6,976 nt of DNA. Origin: Treponema sp. (lineage in GTDB: Bacteria; Spirochaetota; Spirochaetia; Treponematales; Breznakiellaceae). Under the pieces are notes generated by a model. It saw nothing but the letters and a program-made list of their open reading frames with translations. It did not search any database and had not been told where the DNA came from. Positions 6,535-6,976 of this stretch are shown one piece after another. Numbering within the stretch: the first letter of the stretch is position 1; each line of letters begins with the position of its first letter. Made by a program: the position numbers and the translations under genes. The stretch covers positions 1-6,976 of the forward strand of contig JAIRLZ010000086.1 in assembly GCA_031259035.1 (NCBI GenBank), read 5' to 3'.

Positions 6535-6686
6535 ACAATATCAACCGTTGCGGCATCCGGCATCCGGCGCGGATCGTCGCGGCTCGCCAACGCTGCGGAT
6601 ATTTTTCCGGTGAAGAGATCGAAAGCGCGCATTGTAAGCGGGACGCAAACATAGAAGGACAAAAATAATTTTTTCATACATTTCAT
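6531..6686 (-). CDS. Small ORF, 51 aa, overlapping the sbcD start
   Basis: ATG 6686-6684 to TGA 6533-6531 encodes 51 residues. The N-terminus MKCMKKLFLSFYVCVPLTM looks like a signal peptide or a short membrane segment; the rest is polar and ends DAATVDIV. I recognise no family. AGGAG lies 10 nt upstream. The TGA shares ATGA with the sbcD start, the same overlap seen between sbcD and sbcC. This suggests a real first cistron or a leader ORF that feeds ribosomes to sbcD, whose own site is poor. It could also be a decayed remnant of a secreted protein: a 7-bp tandem repeat (CGGCATC twice, 6551-6564) lies in its 3' half. An alternative start is M4. Confidence 0.45.
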   Translation of the reverse strand: MKCMKKLFLSFYVCVPLTMRAFDLFTGKISAALASRDDPRRMPDAATVDIV

Positions 6687-6696
6687 GGCATACGAT

Positions 6697-6701
6697 CTCC
6701 T
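6697..6701 (-). promoter_or_regulatory. Ribosome-binding site of the 51-codon ORF (AGGAG)
   Basis: AGGAG (6701-6697 on the minus strand) precedes ATG 6686 by 10 nt. A nearer ATG (6691-6689) reads only two codons before TGA, so it is unlikely to be a gene start. This is the only good ribosome site upstream of sbcD. Confidence 0.45.
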
Positions 6702-6714
6702 CTTGCAAACTATC

Positions 6715-6761
6715 GAGCCTTTCCCAAAACGGGCGGAGCGGCAGTTTTGGGAAAGCCGCCT
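6715..6761. repeat. 47-bp palindromic element, copy B
   Basis: CTTTCCCAAAAC (6719-6730) and GTTTTGGGAAAG (6744-6755) are perfect 12-bp reverse complements with a 13-nt loop; the outer arm has diverged. The left arm GAGCCTTTCCCAAAAC matches 16 bases of copy A (340-355). The loop fits copy A only after reverse complementing, so the two copies face opposite ways around the gene block. Confidence 0.7.
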
Positions 6762-6773
6762 TAGATGTAGAGT

Positions 6774-6801
6774 GAAAAAGTGGGCTTTAGACCACTTTTT
6801 C
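6774..6801. terminator. Bidirectional intrinsic terminator
   Basis: GAAAAAGTGG (6774-6783) and CCACTTTTTC (6792-6801) form a perfect 10-bp stem with an 8-nt loop. The A-run and T-run are built into the stem, so each strand ends in a U-tract, the usual form of a two-way terminator. It would insulate the sbcDC transcription unit from whatever lies beyond the right edge. Confidence 0.6.
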
Positions 6802-6812
6802 GAAAGTTTTTC

Positions 6813-6851
6813 TCAAAACCAACCCGAACCTGCGGTTCGGGTTGGTTTTGA
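6813..6851. repeat. 39-bp palindrome, 18-bp perfect stem with 3-nt loop
   Basis: TCAAAACCAACCCGAACC (6813-6830) and GGTTCGGGTTGGTTTTGA (6834-6851) are perfect reverse complements around TGC. This is the longest perfect stem I found in the window. On the plus strand no T-run follows, and on the minus strand only a short mixed T stretch (CTTTCG) follows after several bases, so a terminator role is not clear. It lies inside the 166-bp element. Confidence 0.75.
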
Positions 6852-6877
6852 AACTGGCCCCATTGGAAAGGCTCTAT

Positions 6878-6976
6878 CTTAATACAAACCGTCCGTCAGG
6901 TCAACCGCAACAGGCAAAGCCTGTCGCTAAACTGCGGCTGAGAAGACAATGCTGACAATTTCGGAGGATTTGTTCT
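6878..6976. other. Right-edge stretch with small hairpin and ambiguous gene ends
   Basis: ACAGGC (6910-6915) and GCCTGT (6919-6924) form a 6-bp hairpin. On the minus strand an open frame enters from the edge and stops at TAG 6929-6927 (15 codons, ending IVFSAAV), with that hairpin just after its stop. On the plus strand GGAGG (6963-6967) lies 9 nt from the edge and could serve a gene starting just outside. These are opposite readings and the window is too short to choose. Confidence 0.2.

Larger units (their letters stand above)
6712..6877. repeat. 166-bp composite element with terminal inverted repeats
   Basis: The ends, ATCGAGCCTTTCC (6712-6724) and GGAAAGGCTCTAT (6865-6877), are inverted repeats matching at 12 of 13 positions. 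The right end also shares GGAAAGGCTCTA exactly with copy A (375-386). Inside, in order, are palindrome copy B, a terminator-like hairpin and an 18-bp perfect hairpin. There is no internal transposase or convincing ORF. Terminal repeats plus a stem-rich interior resemble a small non-autonomous element (MITE-like) or a cluster of REP-type units. No target-site duplication is obvious. Confidence 0.5.

Noticed and set aside
5623..6654. 343-codon open frame on the plus strand across sbcD
   Set aside because: It is antisense to sbcD, whose catalytic motifs are complete. The Arg-rich translation is typical of the reverse strand of a GC-rich gene.
6685..6882. 65-codon plus-strand frame through the right-hand repeats
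   Set aside because: It is made almost entirely of palindrome and hairpin sequence and has no ribosome site.
88..6931. TGTCGCTAAA shared near both ends of the window (about 89-98 and 6922-6931)
   Set aside because: Only ten bases match exactly with little extension, and the contexts differ. It is not enough to propose an attachment site or direct repeat.
1..6976. CRISPR arrays, tRNA or rRNA genes, transposases, toxin-antitoxin or defence genes
   Set aside because: I looked for regularly spaced repeats, cloverleaf signatures and family motifs on both strands and saw none.

Overview
The window carries one well-supported gene block, all on the minus strand: sbcD (nuclease subunit) and sbcC (SMC-like ATPase subunit) of the SbcCD/Mre11-Rad50 DNA repair complex, followed downstream by a secreted two-domain peptidyl-prolyl isomerase (cyclophilin joined to FKBP). 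The DNA is moderately GC-rich and codes bacterial-style with Shine-Dalgarno sites. A spirochaete of the Treponema group is my best guess for the source. It rests on the dual cyclophilin-FKBP protein and the general look of the proteins, and it is an inference, not something the sequence proves.

Layout, left to right. 1-109: probable C-terminal tail of a plus-strand gene, followed by a plus-strand terminator (175-212). 213-563: no convincing gene; it holds a 47-bp perfect palindrome (339-385), a weak 50-codon frame and the probable ppi terminator (425-446). 564-1607: the immunophilin gene (-). 1608-2056: a hairpin-rich intergenic stretch with a 57-codon small ORF that has a consensus AGGAGG and ends 7 nt before ppi. 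2057-5314: sbcC (-). 5311-6534: sbcD (-), overlapping sbcC by 4 bases (ATGA). 6531-6686: a 51-codon small ORF, also with an ATGA overlap, into sbcD. 6687-6976: a repeat-rich stretch containing a 166-bp element with terminal inverted repeats and three hairpins, including an 18-bp perfect stem and a bidirectional terminator.

How it works together. SbcD and SbcC should be made in step by translational coupling and form an ATP-controlled nuclease that opens DNA hairpins and processes blocked ends. The immunophilin is exported and probably helps fold envelope or periplasmic proteins; it is a neighbour and not an obvious partner.

The most notable unlisted signals are these. A palindrome family lies in opposite orientation on the two sides of the block. 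A separate 29-bp palindrome sits inside sbcC and encodes an Ala/Gly-rich insert. Both major genes with a poor ribosome site (sbcD and ppi) are preceded by a short ORF with a good one, ending at or just before their start. I do not see a phage-defence, CRISPR, toxin or transposase gene here, and the core genes themselves are ordinary.
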